Assembly: GCA_903861055.1 (NCBI GenBank)
Contig: CAIOSU010000084.1
Span: 1-15,589, forward strand
Reading direction: 5' to 3'
Length of the DNA stretch: 15,589 nucleotides
From: an uncultured bacterium
GTDB lineage: Bacteria; Bacteroidota; Bacteroidia; Chitinophagales; CAIOSU01
The notes under the pieces are model-generated. The model was not told where the DNA came from and ran no database searches. It worked only from the letters and a program-made list of their open reading frames with translations. This document shows, piece by piece, positions 12,771-15,589 of the stretch. The position numbers and the translations under genes are program-made. The first letter of the stretch is position 1; each line of letters starts with the position of its first letter.

Positions 12771-15589
12771 TTATCTAAGTAGGGTTACGTTACCTTTTCT
12801 AATTCCGGTCTCGGTGCCATCCAGAAAACGCGCTTGCAGGGTATATACATACACCTCCATTTCTTGCGCTTTGCTCTTGTAGGTACCATCCCACCCGTTA
12901 TTTATGTCATATGACTCAAAAACCAACTCACCCCAACGGTTGAACACCTTAAACTCCATCGCTTCAACACCATAGCCACGCACATAAAGTATGTCGTTCA
13001 TGCCATCGCCGTTGGGGCTAAAGGCGTTCGGCACATCTACTACACCCAAAAAGTATATCTCCAGTTCTTTGCAATAAGTATCGGTACACTGGTTGTTATC
13101 TGTAACGGTTACACATGGGCTAACAAAGCCAGTGTCGGCATATTCATGCACTGGGTTTCGCTGTGCCGATGAGTCGCCATCGCCAAATACCCAACTATAG
13201 AAACCAGCAGAGCTTTGGTTATCAAACTGAATAGGATAGAAAATTTGGTAGCCGCTGGTATCCGTTTCGAAAAAGGCAGTTGGCGGGGTATACACGTTAA
13301 AAGTGCCTGAATACTCAGCGCTATCATTGCAGCTTTCAGGGTTGTAGTTAGTAAGGTTTAGGGTAAAACTGCCAATACTATCAAACACAAACAATGGACT
13401 ATTATCCGTTGATGATTGCCCGTTGCTTAACTGCCAATAGCTACTGGTAACATTGGCACCAAGATTCTCCACCAAATATTCATACGATAAGCAGCCGTTA
13501 GTTGGGTCGAACAATGCCGTCACCTCTGGTTTTTGTATAAAGGTAGCATTCAGTGTATCGGGTTGGTTGCAAACATTTGGGTTTGCCGCCGTAAAGGTTA
13601 CCACAAATGTATCGGCAGTGGTGTAAGCGTGGGTGGGATTGGCTAAAGTACTGGTGGTGCCATCGCCAAAATCCCAGAAATAGCTGGTGGCATTGGTGCT
13701 CGTATTACTAAATATTATCACCAACGAATCGCAAGTGCGGATAAACTCTTGATAAGTAAAATTGACAATAATGCTATCATTAATTACCGTAATGGTAGTG
13801 GTAGCAGTATCAATGCCGTTGCAGCTGCGTGGGTCGGATACTACCAAGTTTACATTGTAGCTACCTACATTATTATAGGTATAGGTAGGGCTTGCTAGCG
13901 TAGATGTGGCAGTGTCGCCAAAGCTCCAAGCATAAGTCGCAAAAGCGCTGCCATTGCTATTGTTTACAAATACGGCATTAAGAGGCAAGCAACCGGTATC
14001 GGGTGCGGCAAATGCAGCTACCAAACGCGGCAAAAAGTTTATGGTAATTCTTGCCGTATCGCTATTGCTGCAATTGCCATTGTTTACAATTTGAGTAATG
14101 GTGTAATTGCCGGGGCCAGGGAAAATGTAGTTTGGGTTGGCTAATGTTGAAGTATCGCCAGTGCCAAAAAAGTATTTTCGGAACAAAGCCCCAGTGCTGG
14201 TATCGGTAATGCTGATGGTGTAATCGCAGCTATCAACTATGGTAACTACAAATCCCGCAAAAACCGAATCAAGTGGTGCCACCGATATATCTACTGAGTC
14301 AACCAACACAGGGTTGCAGCTTCCAGGCGAAGTGGCAGTAACAGTTACGGTATAAACTCCGGCGTTGTTGTACAAGTGGGTCGGGTCTTGACCAATTGTG
14401 GTAGTGGTGGTTTGGGTACCATCGCCAAACTGCCAAACTACCGTTTGCGATATGGTGCTTTGGCTGGTATTGTTGAAAGTGACATTTAACGGCGTGCAGC
14501 TTGAAGTATCAGAAGGGTTGAATAACAGCGATTGAGTTGGAAGGAAAGTGATGGTATCGGTAGCTACATCGAAAGGGTCGCAGGCATTCAAATCATACGA
14601 TACTAGGCTAACCACATACGTGCCAGCGTTGGCATAAGTATGGCTAGGGTTGGCAAGGCTAGTAGTATCTCCATCGCCAAAATTCCAAACATAATTTACT
14701 GGGCCAGCGCTATTGCTAGTGGTGTTATTGGTAAACTGCACTTGGTAACTGCCACAATCGCTAATGATGGTTGGCGTAAATGCCGCCGAAACCGAATCAT
14801 CGCCAACTATAATAGTGGCATATGCGGTATCAATCAAAGTTATACCACTGCAAGTGGTGCTATCAAAGCCAATAAGTATAATGTTGTAAGTGCCAGTATC
14901 AACAAATACTGTGGTAGGGTTTTGTGCGGTTGAGGTAAAACCATTTCCAAAATCCCAAAAGAAGGCGTTGGCATTTAATACATCGCCAGTGAAGTTTACC
15001 GTGTATGGTGCGCATCCTCTATCCGATGGGCTAATTACTACATCGACATCAATACGGGCCAGCTCAAACTCAAACTTGATAACCCCAAGATTGCAATTGC
15101 CACCGGGTAAGTTTTGCCCACTTACAGGTGCCCATACACCGGGTGTGGTTGGGAAAATACTAGTGCCACCGCAAGACGCGCAAACTGCTTGGTAAATGAT
15201 GCCATCGCTGTCAAAACGGCTGGTGCCACCATCTACGTGCTCGCCGTTGGGTCCATTGCCCCCAAAAAAAGTAGCATATACCAAGCTATCGGCATCTTTA
15301 CTGAGCACCATAAAGTAAAAGTCGCTACCATCGGTAGTGGCTTTGTAGGCATCTGGGGTAACGGGCATGCCAGTGGTAAAACCCAGCGTGCCATCGTTTC
15401 GGAAGCCAACGTTAACCTCCCCACCCCAGCCTGAAATGTAAATATTATCGCAAATATCTACCAATAGCGCCGTTGGCGAAATATCCACCCCAGCTGAGCC
15501 AGAACCGAAAACAGTAGAGAAACGGGTAGTATTGAGGTTTCTATTGAGCTTGTGAATGTATTGTTTCCCGTTGGGATTGCTGTAAACCC
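12771..15589 (-). CDS. PKD-repeat surface protein with gliding-motility C-terminal domain, 5' end outside the window
   Basis: The reading frame is open to the right edge, so the start lies beyond 15589; 938 codons are visible, and the GTG at 15488 is internal. Counting from the first full codon, residues 1-175 look like the SBBP-type beta-propeller segments common in Bacteroidota surface proteins (SPTALLVDICDNIYISGWGG-like). Eight PKD-like Ig repeats follow at about 181-261, 266-349, 353-436, 440-519, 521-602, 605-685, 687-765 and 768-845, most with a W-x-FGDG-type core. Residues 850-938 are a gliding-motility-associated (CHU_C/type B T9SS) sorting domain with SPNGDGMND, FNRWGELVFES and GWDGTY. 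The protein should cross the outer membrane through T9SS and be displayed or released, probably as an adhesin. The PorP/SprF-like gene follows 4 bases downstream. The ligand is unknown. Confidence 0.92.
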   Translation of the reverse strand, partial: VYSNPNGKQYIHKLNRNLNTTRFSTVFGSGSAGVDISPTALLVDICDNIYISGWGGEVNVGFRNDGTLGFTTGMPVTPDAYKATTDGSDFYFMVLSKDADSLVYATFFGGNGPNGEHVDGGTSRFDSDGIIYQAVCASCGGTSIFPTTPGVWAPVSGQNLPGGNCNLGVIKFEFELARIDVDVVISPSDRGCAPYTVNFTGDVLNANAFFWDFGNGFTSTAQNPTTVFVDTGTYNIILIGFDSTTCSGITLIDTAYATIIVGDDSVSAAFTPTIISDCGSYQVQFTNNTTSNSAGPVNYVWNFGDGDTTSLANPSHTYANAGTYVVSLVSYDLNACDPFDVATDTITFLPTQSLLFNPSDTSSCTPLNVTFNNTSQSTISQTVVWQFGDGTQTTTTTIGQDPTHLYNNAGVYTVTVTATSPGSCNPVLVDSVDISVAPLDSVFAGFVVTIVDSCDYTISITDTSTGALFRKYFFGTGDTSTLANPNYIFPGPGNYTITQIVNNGNCSNSDTARITINFLPRLVAAFAAPDTGCLPLNAVFVNNSNGSAFATYAWSFGDTATSTLASPTYTYNNVGSYNVNLVVSDPRSCNGIDTATTTITVINDSIIVNFTYQEFIRTCDSLVIIFSNTSTNATSYFWDFGDGTTSTLANPTHAYTTADTFVVTFTAANPNVCNQPDTLNATFIQKPEVTALFDPTNGCLSYEYLVENLGANVTSSYWQLSNGQSSTDNSPLFVFDSIGSFTLNLTNYNPESCNDSAEYSGTFNVYTPPTAFFETDTSGYQIFYPIQFDNQSSAGFYSWVFGDGDSSAQRNPVHEYADTGFVSPCVTVTDNNQCTDTYCKELEIYFLGVVDVPNAFSPNGDGMNDILYVRGYGVEAMEFKVFNRWGELVFESYDINNGWDGTYKSKAQEMEVYVYTLQARFLDGTETGIRKGNVTLLR
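12774..13040 (-). other. T9SS type B (gliding motility-associated) C-terminal sorting domain
   Basis: The last 89 residues of the PKD-repeat protein form the conserved domain recognised by the type IX secretion machinery. It shows VPNAFSPNGDGMND, then VFNRWGELVFES, WDGTY and a final beta strand ending in VTLLR. Such domains are typically served by PorP/SprF proteins, one of which is encoded directly downstream. Confidence 0.9.
13053..15047 (-). repeat. Array of eight PKD-like protein repeats
   Basis: Eight repeats of about 78-84 residues are coded head to tail. The core W-x-FGDG followed by S(T)LANP-x-H-x-Y is clearest in repeats 2 and 6 and weak in repeat 7. The DNA copies are well diverged, so this is an old array at protein level and not a recent tandem duplication. 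Repeats 1-7 carry a cysteine near the start and one near the end; repeat 8 lacks the first. Confidence 0.88.

Noticed and set aside
13053..15047. Repeated DNA segments in the PKD region as a CRISPR or tandem DNA repeat
   Set aside because: The similarity is at protein level within one open frame; DNA copies are diverged and there are no uniform spacers.
12771..15488. PKD-repeat gene starting at GTG 15488
   Set aside because: The frame stays open for 33 more codons to the window edge, reading a plausible propeller-like sequence, and no signal peptide is seen at 15488. The gene is cut by the window.

Overview
The window comes from a member of the Bacteroidota. The evidence is a type IX secretion (T9SS) signature pair: a PKD-repeat surface protein with a gliding-motility-type C-terminal sorting domain, followed by a PorP/SprF-family outer-membrane protein. 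The lack of recognisable Shine-Dalgarno sequences and the A-rich leaders fit this. I cannot place it below phylum level. No rRNA, tRNA, CRISPR array, transposase or phage gene is visible.

Region 1 (31-4538, minus strand) is a fatty-acid beta-oxidation unit. A TetR-family regulator comes first. It is followed by a FadN-type fusion of 3-hydroxyacyl-CoA dehydrogenase and enoyl-CoA hydratase, then by an acyl-CoA thiolase, and the unit ends in a clear intrinsic terminator. Two near-identical palindromic sites with the core CAAAC-N4-GTTTG lie upstream of the dehydrogenase gene and of the regulator gene. They are the best candidates for the TetR operator, which would give a locally autoregulated circuit. 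Three spacers in this block carry degenerate tandem repeats with a strict 7-base period, each with a different unit.

Region 2 (4539-4918) is a 380-base spacer without genes. It holds a heptad array, a decayed dispersed-repeat-like stretch with a perfect 14-base palindrome, and the second operator.

Region 3 (4919-11651, plus strand) is the most interesting part. A 1953-residue protein joins an N-terminal beta-rich region, a transglutaminase/cysteine-protease-like domain with an apparently intact C-H-E triad, a DUF4011-type region, a complete SF1 (Upf1-like) helicase with a very long insert, a Vsr/MTES_1575-like nuclease domain, and two tandem C-terminal DUF3320/winged-helix-like modules. Related DUF4011-helicase-nuclease proteins have been linked to phage defence. 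An alpha/beta hydrolase of the COG4757 type follows 13 bases later and may be co-transcribed.

Region 4 (11732-15589, minus strand) is the T9SS pair. A PKD-repeat protein, cut off by the right window edge, has at least 8 PKD-like repeats; the first seven each carry a regularly placed cysteine pair. The PorP/SprF-like gene starts 4 bases after its stop codon.
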